Assembly: GCA_963966185.1 (NCBI GenBank)
Contig: CAWZYM010000138.1
Location: 323,482-387,481 of the forward strand
DNA from: Rhabditoides inermis
Lineage: Eukaryota > Nematoda > Chromadorea > Rhabditida > Rhabditidae
Reading direction: 5' to 3'
Length of the DNA: 64,000 bases
Shown here: piece by piece, positions 53,230-64,000 of the stretch
Numbering within the stretch: position 1 is the first letter of the stretch
How the letters are laid out: each line of letters begins with the position of its first letter
Made by a program: the position numbers and the translations under genes
Notes under the pieces: model-generated
What the model was told of the DNA's origin: nothing
The model's database searches: none
Seen by the model: only the letters and a program-made list of their open reading frames with translations

Positions 53230-54520
53230 TAGACCCAACCTGTCAAGGGAGGAGCTGCTATATATGGATAGCAATGCGCCCTTCCACATAACATCTTTAC
53301 CACTTGAAAGAACATCCAAAATACTATATTTAAGAATAGTTCAGTCTGATTTAATCTTGACTTTTCGTTTTAGTTTCGCATTAAAACAGTCGATTCCAGA
53401 CCCAACCTGTCAAGGGAGGAGCTTCTATAAATGGATATCAAGGCGCCCTTCCACATATCATCAATACCATTTGATAGAGAATACAAAATACTATATTTTA
53501 AAATAGTTCAGTCTGAATAAATCTTGACTTTTCGTGTTAGTTTCGCATTAAAACAGTCGATTCCAGACCCAACCTGTCAAGGAAGGAGCTGCTATAAATG
53601 GATATCAAGGCGCCCTTCCACATATCATTTTTACCACTTGAAAGAGCATCCAAAATACTAATTTTTAAAATAGTTCAGTCTGATTAAATCTTGAGTTTTC
53701 GTGTTAGTTTCGCATTAAAACAGTCGATTCTAGACCCAACCTGTCAAGGGAGGAGCTGCTATATATGGATAGCAATGCGCCCTTCCACATATCATCTTTA
53801 CCACTTGAAAGAGCATCCAAAATACTATAGTTTAAAATAGTTCAGGCTGATTAAATCTTTACTTTTCGTGTTAGTTTCGCATTAAAACAGTCGATTCCAG
53901 ACCCAACCTGTCGAGGGAGGAGCTGCTATATATGGATAGCAATGCGCCCTTCCACATATCATCTTTACCACTTGAAAGAGCATCCAAAATACTATATTTT
54001 AAAATAGTTCAGTCTGAATAAATCTTGACTTTTCGTGTTAGGTTCGCATTAAAACAGTCGATTCCAGACCGAACCTGTCAAGGGAGGAGCTGCTATATAT
54101 GGATATCAAGGCGCCCTTCCACATATCATCTTTACCGCTTGATAGAGCATACAAAATACTATATTTTAAAACAGTTCAGTCTGATTAAATCTTGAGTTTT
54201 CGTCTTAGTTTCGCATTAAAACAGTCGATTCTAGACCCAACCTGTCAAGGGAGGAGCTTCTATATATGGATATCAAGGCGCCCTTCCACATATCATCACT
54301 TTACCACTTGATAGAGCATTCGAAATACTATATTTTAAATTAGTTCAGTCTGATTAGATCTTGAGTTTTCGTGTTAGTTTCGCATTAAAACAGTCGATTC
54401 CAGACCCAACCTGTCAAGGGAGGAGCTTCTATATATGGATATCAAGGCGCCCTTCCACATATCATCACTACCATTTGATAGAGCATCCAAAATACTATAT
54501 TTAAATAGTTCAGTCTGATT
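53230..54520 (+). repeat. Degenerate boundary zone
   Basis: About eight monomers with many private changes found nowhere else in the window: CACATAACATC, CTATATTTAAGAATAG, CGTTTTAGTTTC, TATAAATGG, CATCAATACC, GAGAATACAAAAT, CAGGCTGATT, ATCTTTACTTTTCG, GTCGAGGGAGG, GTTAGGTTCGC, GACCGAACC, TACCGCTTGATAG, CGTCTTAG, an insertion giving CATCACTTTACC, and GATTAGATC. The last B-type monomer begins near 53934. After this zone only A-type monomers occur. Concentrated private mutations suggest monomers at the edge of the exchanging core, reached less by homogenisation. Confidence 0.8.
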
Positions 54521-54836
54521 AAATCTTGACTTTTCGTGTTAGTTTCGCATTAAAACAGTCGATTCCAGACCCAACCTGTCAAGGGAGGAGCTTCTATATA
54601 TGGATATCAAGGCGCCCTTCCACATATCATCACTACCATTTGATAGAGCATCCAAAATACTATATTTCAAAATAGTTCAGTCTGATTAAATCTTGACTTT
54701 TCGTGTTAGTTTCGCATTAAAACAGTCGATTCCAGACCCAACCTGTCAAGGGAGGAGCTGCTATACATGGATATCAAGGCGCCCTTCCTTATATCATCTT
54801 TACCACTTGAAAGAGCATCCAAATTACTATATTTTT

Positions 54837-55165
54837 AAATCTGATTAAATCTTGACTTTTCGTGTTAGTTTCGCATTAAAACAGTCGATTCCAGATCCAA
54901 CCTGTCAAGGGAGGAGCTGCTATATATGGATATCAAGGCGCCCTTCCACATATCATCACTACCACTTGATAGAGCATCCAAAATACTATATTTTAAAATA
55001 GTTCAATCTGATTTAATCTTGAGTTTTCGTGTTAGTTTCGCATTAAAACAGTCGATTCTAGACCAAACCTGTCAAGGGAGGAGCTGCTATATATGGATAT
55101 CAAGGCGCCCTTCCACATATCATCTTTACCACTTGAAAGAGCATCCAAAATACTATATTTTAAAT
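54837..55165 (+). repeat. Dimer flanked by a shared 8-9-bp deletion
   Basis: Two monomers have lost the AATAGTTCAG segment at positions 71-80, giving TTTTAAATCTGATT near 54835 and 55158. Each is followed by the same GATTCCAGATCC monomer. The spacing between the following ATGGAT motifs at 54926 and 55251 is 325 bp, two monomers less 9 bp. A two-monomer unit carrying the deletion was probably duplicated. Confidence 0.75.
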
Positions 55166-58100
55166 CTGATTAAATCTTGACTTTTCGTGTTAGTTTCGCA
55201 TTAAAACAGTCGATTCCAGATCCAACCTGTCAAGGGAGGAGCTGCTATATATGGATATCAAGGCGCCCTTCCACATATCATCACTACCACTTGATAGAGC
55301 ATCCAAAATACTATATTTTAAAATAGTTCAATCTGATTTAATCTTGACTTTTCGTGTTAGTTTCGCATTAAAACAGTCGATTCTAGACCCAACCTGTCAA
55401 GGGAGGAGCTTCTATATATGGATATCAAGGCGCCCTTCCACATATCATCTTTACCACTTGAAAGAGCATCCAAAATACTACATTTTAAAATAGTTCAGTC
55501 TGATTAAATCTTGACTTTTCGTGTTAGTTTCGCATTAAAACAGTCGATTCTAGACCCAACCTGTCAAGGGAGGAGCTTCTATATATGGAAATCAAGGCGC
55601 CCTTCCACATATCATACGCCACCAATTGATAAAGCACCAAAAATACTATATTTCAAAATAGTTCAGTCTGATTAAATCTTGACTTTTCGTGTTAGTTTCG
55701 CATTAAAACAGTCGATTCCAGACCCAACCTGTCAAGGGAGGAGCTTCTATATATGGATATCAAGGCGCCCTTCCACATATCATCTTCACCACTTGAAAGA
55801 GCATCCAAAATACTGTATTTTAAAATAGTTCAGTCTGATTAAATCTTGACTTTTCGTGTTAGTTTCGCATTAAAACAGTCGATTCCAGACCCAACCTGTC
55901 AAGGGAGGAGCTGCTATATATGGACATCAAGGCGCCCTTCCACATATCATCACTACCATTTGATAGAGCATCCAAAATACTATATTTGAAAATAGTTCAG
56001 TCTGATTAAATCTTGACTTTTCGTGTTAGTTTCGCATAAAAACAGTCGATTCCAGACCCAACCTGTCAAGGGAGGAGCTGCTATATATGGATATCAAAGC
56101 GCCCTTCCACATATCATCTTTACTACTTGAAAGAGCATCCAAAATACTATATTTTAAAATAGTTCAGTCTGATTAAATCTTGACTTTTCGTGTTAGTTTC
56201 GCATTAAAACAGTCGATTCTAGACCAAACCTGTCAAGGGAGGAGCTGCTATATATAGATATCAAAGCGCCCTTCCACATATCATCACTACCACTTGAAAG
56301 AGCATCCAAAATACTATATTTTAAAATAGTTCAGTCTGATTAAATCTTGACTTTTCGTGTTAGTTTCGCATTAAAACAGTCGATTCCAGACCCAACCTGT
56401 CAAGGGAGAAGCTTCTATATATGGATATCAAGGCGCTCTTCCACATATCATCACTACCATTTGATAGAGCATTCAAAATACTATATTTCAAAATAGTTCA
56501 GTCTGATTAAATCTTGACTTTTCGTGTTAGTTTCGCATTAAAACAGTCGATTCCAGGCCCAACCTGTCAAGGGAGGAACTTCTATATATGGATATCAAGG
56601 CGCCCTTCCACATATCATCACCAGCATTTGATAAAGCACCCAAAATACTATATTTCAAAATAGTTCAGTCTGATTAAATCTTGACTTTTCGTGTTAGTTT
56701 CGCATTAAAACAGTCGATTCCAGACCCAACCTGTCAAGGGAGGAGCTTCTATATATGGATATCAAGGCGCCCTTCCACATATCATCTTTAACACTTGAAA
56801 GAGCATCCAAAATACTATATTTTAAAATAGTTCAGTCTGATTAGATCTTGACTTTTCGTGTTAGTTTCGCATTAAAACAGTCGATTCCAGGCCCAACCTG
56901 TCAAGGGAGGAACTTCTATATATGGATATCAAGGCGCCCTTCCACATATCATCTTCACCACTTGAAAGAGCATCCAAAATACTATATTTTAAAATAGTTC
57001 AGTCTGATTAAATCTTGACTTTTCGTGTTAGTTTCGCATTAAAACAGTCGATTCCAGGCCCAACCTGTCAAGGGAGGAACTTCTATATATGGATATCAAG
57101 GCGCCCTTCCACATATCATCACTACCAATTGATAAAGCACCAAAAATACTATATTTCAAAATAGTTCAGTCTGATTAAATCTTGACTTTTCGTGTTAGTT
57201 TCGCATTAAAACAGTCGATTCCAGACCCAACCTGTCAAGGGAGGAGCTTCTATATATGGATATCAAGGCGCCCTTCCACATATCATCTTCACCACTTGAA
57301 AGAGCATCCAAAATACTATATTTTAAAATAGTTCAGTCTGATTAAATCTTGACTTTTCGTGTTAGTTTCGCATTAAAACAGTCGATTCCAGACCCAACCT
57401 GTCAAGGGAGGAGCTGCTATATATGGACATCAAGGCGCCCTTCCACATATCATCACTACCATTTGATAGAGCATCCAAAATACTATATTTGAAAATAGTT
57501 CAGTCTGATTAAATCTTGACTTTTCGTGTTAGTTTCGCATTAAAACAGTCGATTCCAGACCCAACCTGTCAAGGGAGGAGCTGCTATATATGGATATCAA
57601 GGCGCCCTTCCACATATCATCTTTACTACTTGAAAGAGCATCCAAAATACTATATTTTAAAATAGTTCAGTCTGATTAAATCTTGACTTTTCGTGTTAGT
57701 TTCGCATTAAAACAGTCGATTCCAGATCCAACCTGTCAAGGGAGGAGCTGCTATATATGGATATCAAGGCGCCCTTCCACATATCATTACTACCACTTGA
57801 TAGAGCATCCAAAATACTATATTTTAAAATAGTTCAGTCTGATTAAATCTTGACTTTTCGTGTTAGTTTCGCATTAAAACAGTCGATTCTAGACCAAACC
57901 TGTCAAGGGAGGAGCTGCTATATATAGATATCAAAGCGCCCTTCCACATATCATCACTACCATTTGATAAAGCATCCAAAATACTATATTTCAAAATAGT
58001 TCAGTCTGATTAAATCTTGACTTTTCGTGTTAGTTTCGCATTAAAACAGTCGATTCCAGACCCAACCTGTCAAGGGAGGAGCTTCTATATATGGATATCA

Positions 58101-58224
58101 AGGCGCCCTTCCACATATCATCTTCACCACTTGAAAGAGCATCCAAAATACTATATTTTAAAATAGTTCAGTCTGATTAAATCTTGACTTTTCGTGTTAG
58201 TTTCGCATTAAAACAGTCGATTCC

Positions 58225-61200
58225 AGACCCAACCTGTCAAGGGAGGAGCTTCTATATATGGATATCAAGGCGCCCTTCCACATATCATCTTTACCACTTG
58301 AAAGAGCATCCAAAATACTATATTTTAAAATAGTTCAGTCTGATTAAATCTTGACTTTTCGTGTTAGTTTCGCATTAAAACAGTCGATTCCAGGCCCAAC
58401 CTGTCAAGGGAGGAACTTCTATATATGGATATCAAGGCGCCCTTCCACATATCATCACTACCAATTGATAAAGCACCAAAAATACTATATTTCAAAATAG
58501 TTCAGTCTGATTAAATCTTGACTTTTCGTGTTAGTTTCGCATTAAAACAGTCGATTCCAGACCCAACCTGTCAAGGGAGGAGCTTCTATATATGGATATC
58601 AAGGCGCCCTTCCACATATCATCTTCACCACTTGAAAGAGCATCCAAAATACTATATTTTAAAATAGTTCAGTCTGATTAAATCTTTACTTTTCGTGTTA
58701 GTTTCGCATTAAAACAGTCGATTCCAGACCCAACCTGTCAAGGGAGGAGCTGCTATATATGGATATCAAGGCGCCCTTCCACATATCATCTTTACTACTT
58801 GAAAGAGCATCCAAAATACTATATTTTAAAATAGTTCAGTCTGATTAAATCTTAACTTTTCGTGTTAGTTTCGCATTAAAACAGTCGATTCCAGATCCAA
58901 CCTGTCAAGGGAGGAGCTGCTATATATGGATATCAAGGCGCCCTTCCACATATCATTACTACCACTTGATAGAGCATCCAAAATACTATATTTTAAAATA
59001 GTTCAGTCTGATTAAATCTTGACTTTTCGTGTTAGTTTCGCATTAAAACAGTCGATTCTAGACCAAACCCCTCAAGGGAGGAGCTGCTATATATAGATAT
59101 CAAAGCGCCCTTCCACATATCATCACTACCATTTGATAAAGCATCCAAAATACTATATTTCAAAATAGTTCAGTCTGATTAAATCTTGACTTTTCGTGTT
59201 AGTTTCGCATTAAAACAGTCGATTCCAGACCCAACCTGTCAAGGGAGGAGCTTCTATATATGGATATAAAGGCGCCCTTCTACATATCATCACTACCATT
59301 TGATAAAGCACCCAAAATACTATATTTTAAAATAGTTCAGTCTGATTAAATCTTGACTTTTCGTGTTAGTTTCGCATTAAAACAGTCGATTCCAGACCCA
59401 ACCTGTCAAGGGAGGAGCTGCTATATATGGACATCAAGGCGCCCTTCCACATATCATCACTACCATTTGATAGAGCATCCAAAATACTATGTTTCAAAAT
59501 GGTTCAGTCTGATTAAATCTTGACTTTTCGTGTTAGTTTCGCATTAAAACAGTCGATTCCAGACCCAACCTGTCAAGGGAGGAGCTGCTATATATGGATA
59601 TCAAGGCGCCCTTCCACATATCATCTTTACCACTTGAAAGAGCATCCAAAATACTATATTTTAAAATAGTTCAGTCTGATTAATTCTTGACTTTTCGTGT
59701 TAGTTTCGCATTAAAACAGTCGATTCCAGATCCAACCTGTCAAGGGAGGAGCTGCTATATATGGAAATCAAGGCGCCCTTCCACATATCATCACTACCAT
59801 TTGATAAAGCATCCAAAATACTATATTTCAAAATAGTTCAGTCTGATTAAATCTTGACTTTTCGTGTTAGTTTCGCATTAAAACAGTCGATTCCAGACCC
59901 AACCTGTCAAGGGAGGAGCTTCTATATATGGATATAAAGGCGCCCTTCCACATATCATCACTACCATTTGATAGAGCACCCAAAATACTATATTTCAAAA
60001 TAGTTCAGTCTGATTAAATCTTGACTTTTCGTGTTAGTTTCGCATTAAAACAGTCGATTCCAGACCCAACCTGTCAAGGGAGGAGCTGCTATATATGGAC
60101 ATCAAGGCGCCCTTCCACATATCATCACTACCATTTGATAGAGCATCCAAAATACTATATTTCAAAATGGTTCAGTCTGATTAAATCTTGACTTTTCGTG
60201 TTAGTTTCGCATTAAAACAGTCGATTCCAGACCCAACCTGTCAAGGGAGGAGCTGCTATATATGGATATCAAGGCGCCCTTCCACATATCATCTTTACCA
60301 CTTGAAAGAGCATCCAAAATACTATATTTTAAAAAAGTTCAATCTGATTTAATCTTGAGTTTTCGTGTTAGTTTCGCATTAAAACAGTCGATTCTAGACC
60401 AAACCTGTCAAGGGAGGAGCTGCTATATATAGATATCAAAGCGCCCTTCCACATATCATCACTACCATTTGATAAAGCATCCAAAATACTATATTTCAAA
60501 ATAGTTCAGTCTGATTAAATCTTGACTTTTCGTGTTAGTTTCGCATTAAAACAGTCGATTCCAGACCCAACCTGTCAAGGGAGGAGCTTCTATATATGGA
60601 TATCAAGGCGCCCTTACACATATCATCTTTACCACTTGAAAGAGCATCCAAAATACTATTTTTTAAAATAGTTCAGCCTGATTAAATCTTGACTTTTCGT
60701 GTTAGTTTCGCATTAAAACAGTCGATTCCAGACCCAACCTGTCAAGGGAGGAGCTGCTATATATGGACATCAAGGCGCCCTTCCACATATCATCACTACC
60801 ATTTGATAGAGCATCCAAAATACTATGTTTCAAAATGGTTCAGTCTGATTAAATCTTGACTTTTCGTGTTAGTTTCGCATTAAAACAGTCGATTCCAGAC
60901 CCAACCTGTCAAGGGAGGAGCTGCTATATATGGATATCAAGGCGCCCTTACACATATCATCTTTACCACTTGAAAGAGCATCCAAAATACTATTTTTTAA
61001 AATAGTTCAGCCTGATTAAATCTTGACTTTTCGTGTTAGTTTCGCATTAAAACAGTCGATTCCAGACCCAACCTGTCAAGGGAGGAGCTGCTATATATGG
61101 ACATCAAGGCGCCCTTCCACATATCATCACTACCATTTGATAGAGCATCCAAAATACTATGTTTCAAAATGGTTCAGTCTGATTAAATCTTGACTTTTCG

Positions 61201-61564
61201 TGTTAGTTTCGCATTAAAACAGTCGATTCCAGACCCAACCTGTCAAGGGAGGAGCTTCTATATATGGATATCAAGGCGCCCTTCCACATATCATCACTAC
61301 CATTTGATAGAGCATCCAAAATACTATATTTCAAAATGGTTCAGTCTGATTAAATCTTGACTTTTCGTGTTAGTTTCGCATTAAAACAGTCGATTCCAGA
61401 CCCAACCTGTCAAGGGAGGAGCTGCTATATATGGATATCAAGGCGCCCTTCCACATATCATCTTTACCACTTGAAAGAGCATCCAAAATACTATATTTTA
61501 AAATAGTTCAATCTGATTTAATCTTGAGTTTTCGTGTTAGTTTCGCATTAAAACAGTCGATTCT
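58225..61564 (+). repeat. 3340-bp HOR unit (20 monomers), copy 1
   Basis: Complete unit matched by 61565 to the window end. Shared rare markers: CCAATTGATAAAGCACC, ATCTTTACTTTTCG (58684 and 62024), ATCTTAACTTTTCG (58849 and 62189), GACCAAACCCCTCAAGG (59061 and 62401), GCCCTTCTACATATC, TTAATTCTTGAC, ATGGAAATCAAGG, GATATAAAGGCG, TTAAAAAAGTTCAATC and GCCCTTACACATATC. Confidence 0.88.
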
Positions 61565-64000
61565 AGACCCAACCTGTCAAGGGAGGAGCTTCTATATATG
61601 GATATCAAGGCGCCCTTCCACATATCATCTTTACCACTTGAAAGAGCATCCAAAATACTATATTTTAAAATAGTTCAGTCTGATTAAATCTTGACTTTTC
61701 GTGTTAGTTTCGCATTAAAACAGTCGATTCCAGGCCCAACCTGTCAAGGGAGGAACTTCTATATATGGATATCAAGGCGCCCTTCCACATATCATCACTA
61801 CCAATTGATAAAGCACCAAAAATACTATATTTCAAAATAGTTCAGTCTGATTAAATCTTGACTTTTCGTGTTAGTTTCGCATTAAAACAGTCGATTCCAG
61901 ACCCAACCTGTCAAGGGAGGAGCTTCTATATATGGATATCAAGGCGCCCTTCCACATATCATCTTCACCACTTGAAAGAGCATCCAAAATACTATATTTT
62001 AAAATAGTTCAGTCTGATTAAATCTTTACTTTTCGTGTTAGTTTCGCATTAAAACAGTCGATTCCAGACCCAACCTGTCAAGGGAGGAGCTGCTATATAT
62101 GGATATCAAGGCGCCCTTCCACATATCATCTTTACTACTTGAAAGAGCATCCAAAATACTATATTTTAAAATAGTTCAGTCTGATTAAATCTTAACTTTT
62201 CGTGTTAGTTTCGCATTAAAACAGTCGATTCCAGATCCAACCTGTCAAGGGAGGAGCTGCTATATATGGATATCAAGGCGCCCTTCCACATATCATTACT
62301 ACCACTTGATAGAGCATCCAAAATACTATATTTTAAAATAGTTCAGTCTGATTAAATCTTGACTTTTCGTGTTAGTTTCGCATTAAAACAGTCGATTCTA
62401 GACCAAACCCCTCAAGGGAGGAGCTGCTATATATAGATATCAAAGCGCCCTTCCACATATCATCACTACCATTTGATAAAGCATCCAAAATACTATATTT
62501 CAAAATAGTTCAGTCTGATTAAATCTTGACTTTTCGTGTTAGTTTCGCATTAAAACAGTCGATTCCAGACCCAACCTGTCAAGGGAGGAGCTTCTATATA
62601 TGGATATCAAGGCGCCCTTCTACATATCATCACTACCATTTGATAAAGCACCCAAAATACTATATTTTAAAATAGTTCAGTCTGATTAAATCTTGACTTT
62701 TCGTGTTAGTTTCGCATTAAAACAGTCGATTCCAGACCCAACCTGTCAAGGGAGGAGCTGCTATATATGGACATCAAGGCGCCCTTCCACATATCATCAC
62801 TACCATTTGATAGAGCATCCAAAATACTATGTTTCAAAATGGTTCAGTCTGATTAAATCTTGACTTTTCGTGTTAGTTTCGCATTAAAACAGTCGATTCC
62901 AGACCCAACCTGTCAAGGGAGGAGCTGCTATATACGGATATCAAGGCGCCCTTCCACATATCATCTTTACCACTTGAAAGAGCATCCAAAATACTATATT
63001 TTAAAATAGTTCAGTCTGATTAATTCTTGACTTTTCGTGTTAGTTTCGCATTAAAACAGTCGATTCCAGATCCAACCTGTCAAGGGAGGAGCTGCTATAT
63101 ATGGAAATCAAGGCGCCCTTCCACATATCATCACTACCATTTGATAAAGCATCCAAAATACTATATTTCAAAATAGTTCAGTCTGATTAAATCTTGACTT
63201 TTCGTGTTAGTTTCGCATTAAAACAGTCGATTCCAGACCCAACCTGTCAAGGGAGGAGCTTCTATATATGGATATAAAGGCGCCCTTCCACATATCATCA
63301 CTACCATTTGATAGAGCACCCAAAATACTATATTTCAAAATAGTTCAGTCTGATTAAATCTTGACTTTTCGTGTTAGTTTCGCATTAAAACAGTCGATTC
63401 CAGACCCAACCTGTCAAGGGAGGAGCTGCTATATATGGACATCAAGGCGCCCTTCCACATATCATCACTACCATTTGATAGAGCATCCAAAATACTATAT
63501 TTCAAAATGGTTCAGTCTGATTAAATCTTGACTTTTCGTGTTAGTTTCGCATTAAAACAGTCGATTCCAGACCCAACCTGTCAAGGGAGGAGCTGCTATA
63601 TATGGATATCAAGGCGCCCTTCCACATATCATCTTTACCACTTGAAAGAGCATCCAAAATACTATATTTTAAAAAAGTTCAATCTGATTTAATCTTGAGT
63701 TTTCGTGTTAGTTTCGCATTAAAACAGTCGATTCTAGACCAAACCTGTCAAGGGAGGAGCTGCTATATATAGATATCAAAGCGCCCTTCCACATATCATC
63801 ACTACCATTTGATAAAGCATCCAAAATACTATATTTCAAAATAGTTCAGTCTGATTAAATCTTGACTTTTCGTGTTAGTTTCGCATTAAAACAGTCGATT
63901 CCAGACCCAACCTGTCAAGGGAGGAGCTTCTATATATGGATATCAAGGCGCCCTTACACATATCATCTTTACCACTTGAAAGAGCATCCAAAATACTATT
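61565..64000 (+). repeat. 3340-bp HOR unit, copy 2 (cut by window end)
   Basis: The first 2436 bp of a second unit, still matching at the last base. I see two differences: GATATCAAGG near 62603 against GATATAAAGG near 59263, and TATACGGATATC near 62935 against TATATGGATATC near 59595. The unit must continue past the window, possibly as a longer regular HOR. Confidence 0.88.

Larger units (their letters stand above)
1..64000 (+). repeat. Satellite DNA array, ~167-bp monomer, head to tail
   Basis: The window is filled end to end by about 383 copies of one monomer of about 167 bp. All copies run in the same direction; I saw no inverted copy and no interrupting unique sequence or transposon. The spacing of the ATGGAT motif is 167 bp (for example 13681, 13848, 14015, 14182, 14349), with occasional 1-bp to 9-bp length changes. 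The A-type monomer has 63 G/C of 167 bases and CpG at monomer positions 14, 103, 114 and 128. Positions about 81-160, from GTCTGATTAAATC through GTCAAGGGAGGAGCT, vary little, while positions 1-80 carry most class-defining differences. Arrays of this monomer length, size and HOR structure are typical of eukaryotic centromeres and pericentromeres; that role is inferred here, not shown. The family is not one I recognise. Confidence 0.97.
54521..64000 (+). repeat. Right flank domain: A-type monomers only
   Basis: About 57 monomers, all A-type, with the same sub-variants as the left flank: CTATATTTCA, GACCAAACC with ATATCAAAGCG, GGACATCAAGG, and GATTCCAGATCC. It has additional local variants, such as TATATATAGATATCAAAG (which lacks the ATGG), GGAGGAACTTC with CCAGGCCC, ACCAATTGATAAAGCACC, and TTTCAAAATGGTTC. 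Copies of about 580 bp recur at an offset of 1503 bp (55620-56200 and 57123-57703), after which an extra monomer shifts the offset to 1670 bp. A 3340-bp HOR occupies its right end. No genes. Confidence 0.85.

Noticed and set aside
14015..53506. Recurring 80-codon open frames on the + strand starting at ATGGATAGC or ATGGATATC
   Set aside because: They exist only where monomer position 89 is T, turning the TAA at codon 30 into TTA. 167 is not a multiple of 3, so the next monomer is read in another frame and the frame ends after about 1.5 monomers. There is no coding-type substitution pattern and no intron or gene structure.
53005..54025. AATAAA polyadenylation signals created by CTGAATAAATC
   Set aside because: They are single-base variants of the common CTGATTAAATC in three monomers, with no gene upstream.
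1..64000. GGGAGGAGCT followed by ATG in every monomer, resembling a ribosome binding site and start codon
   Set aside because: The purine run and ATG are part of a repeat present about 383 times, with a stop after 29 codons in the usual monomer. A tandem 64-kb satellite is not a bacterial gene array.
1..64000. CRISPR array
   Set aside because: The repeats abut directly with no unique spacers, and the unit is 167 bp, far longer than CRISPR repeats.
1..64000. Repeat protein gene with long tandem repeats
   Set aside because: All six frames are broken at least once per one or two monomers because the unit length is 167 and stops recur.
1..64000. TATATATGG as a promoter TATA box in each monomer
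   Set aside because: AT-rich words are expected at 38% GC. I see no initiator, downstream gene or other promoter element. Low-level satellite transcription is possible but is not shown by sequence.
1..64000. Inverted monomer blocks or an embedded transposon
   Set aside because: The ATGGAT phase continues at about 167-bp steps on the + strand throughout. I found no reversed segment, target-site duplication, LTR or unique insert.

Overview
The whole window is one unbroken satellite DNA array. I found no gene, RNA gene, transposon, CRISPR array or stretch of unique sequence on either strand. The repeat is a monomer of about 167 bp, arranged head to tail in one orientation, about 383 copies in 64 kb. 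Numbered from the A of its ATGGAT motif, the A-type monomer has 63 G/C of 167 bases (about 38% GC) and four CpG sites. A satellite of nucleosome-like length over tens of kilobases, with higher-order repeats (HORs), points to a eukaryotic nuclear genome, most likely a centromeric or pericentromeric block. I do not recognise the monomer as human alpha satellite, the Arabidopsis 178-bp repeat, rice CentO or maize CentC, and I cannot name the organism.

Monomers fall into two main classes. A-type reads GGATATCAAGGCGCCC near its start; B-type reads GGATAGCAATGCGCCC. Other diagnostic positions are 33-35 (ACT, TTT or TTC), 61-70 (CTATATTTTA, CTATATTTCA, or CTAATTTTT- and CTGAATTTT-type), 89 (A or T), 98 (C or G), 110 (G or C), 120 (A or G), 133-135 (CCA, CTA, GTA or CTC), 153 (G or A) and the last seven bases (GCTATAT, TCTATAT or GCTTCAT). 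Positions of about 81-160 are much more constant than positions 1-80.

Layout: 1-4162 is a flank of A-type monomers only. 4163-13480 mixes A and B. 13481-17756 is a block with a 2673-bp period that contains islands of flank-like monomers. 17757-53229 is a homogenised core built of repeatedly copied multi-monomer cassettes. 53230-54520 is a short, unusually mutated zone where B-type monomers end. 54521-64000 is a second A-only flank with its own 20-monomer HOR. The layout is roughly symmetric: related older-looking flanks around a younger core.

Within the core and right flank several tandem segmental duplications are identical or nearly so by eye: 3840 bp (23 monomers), 1669 bp (10), 1504 bp (9), 1001 bp (6) and 3340 bp (20, cut by the window end). 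Their edges fall inside monomers in perfect register, as expected of unequal exchange or replication slippage between monomers. The 80-codon open frames that recur here are by-products of one A-to-T change at monomer position 89 and are not genes.
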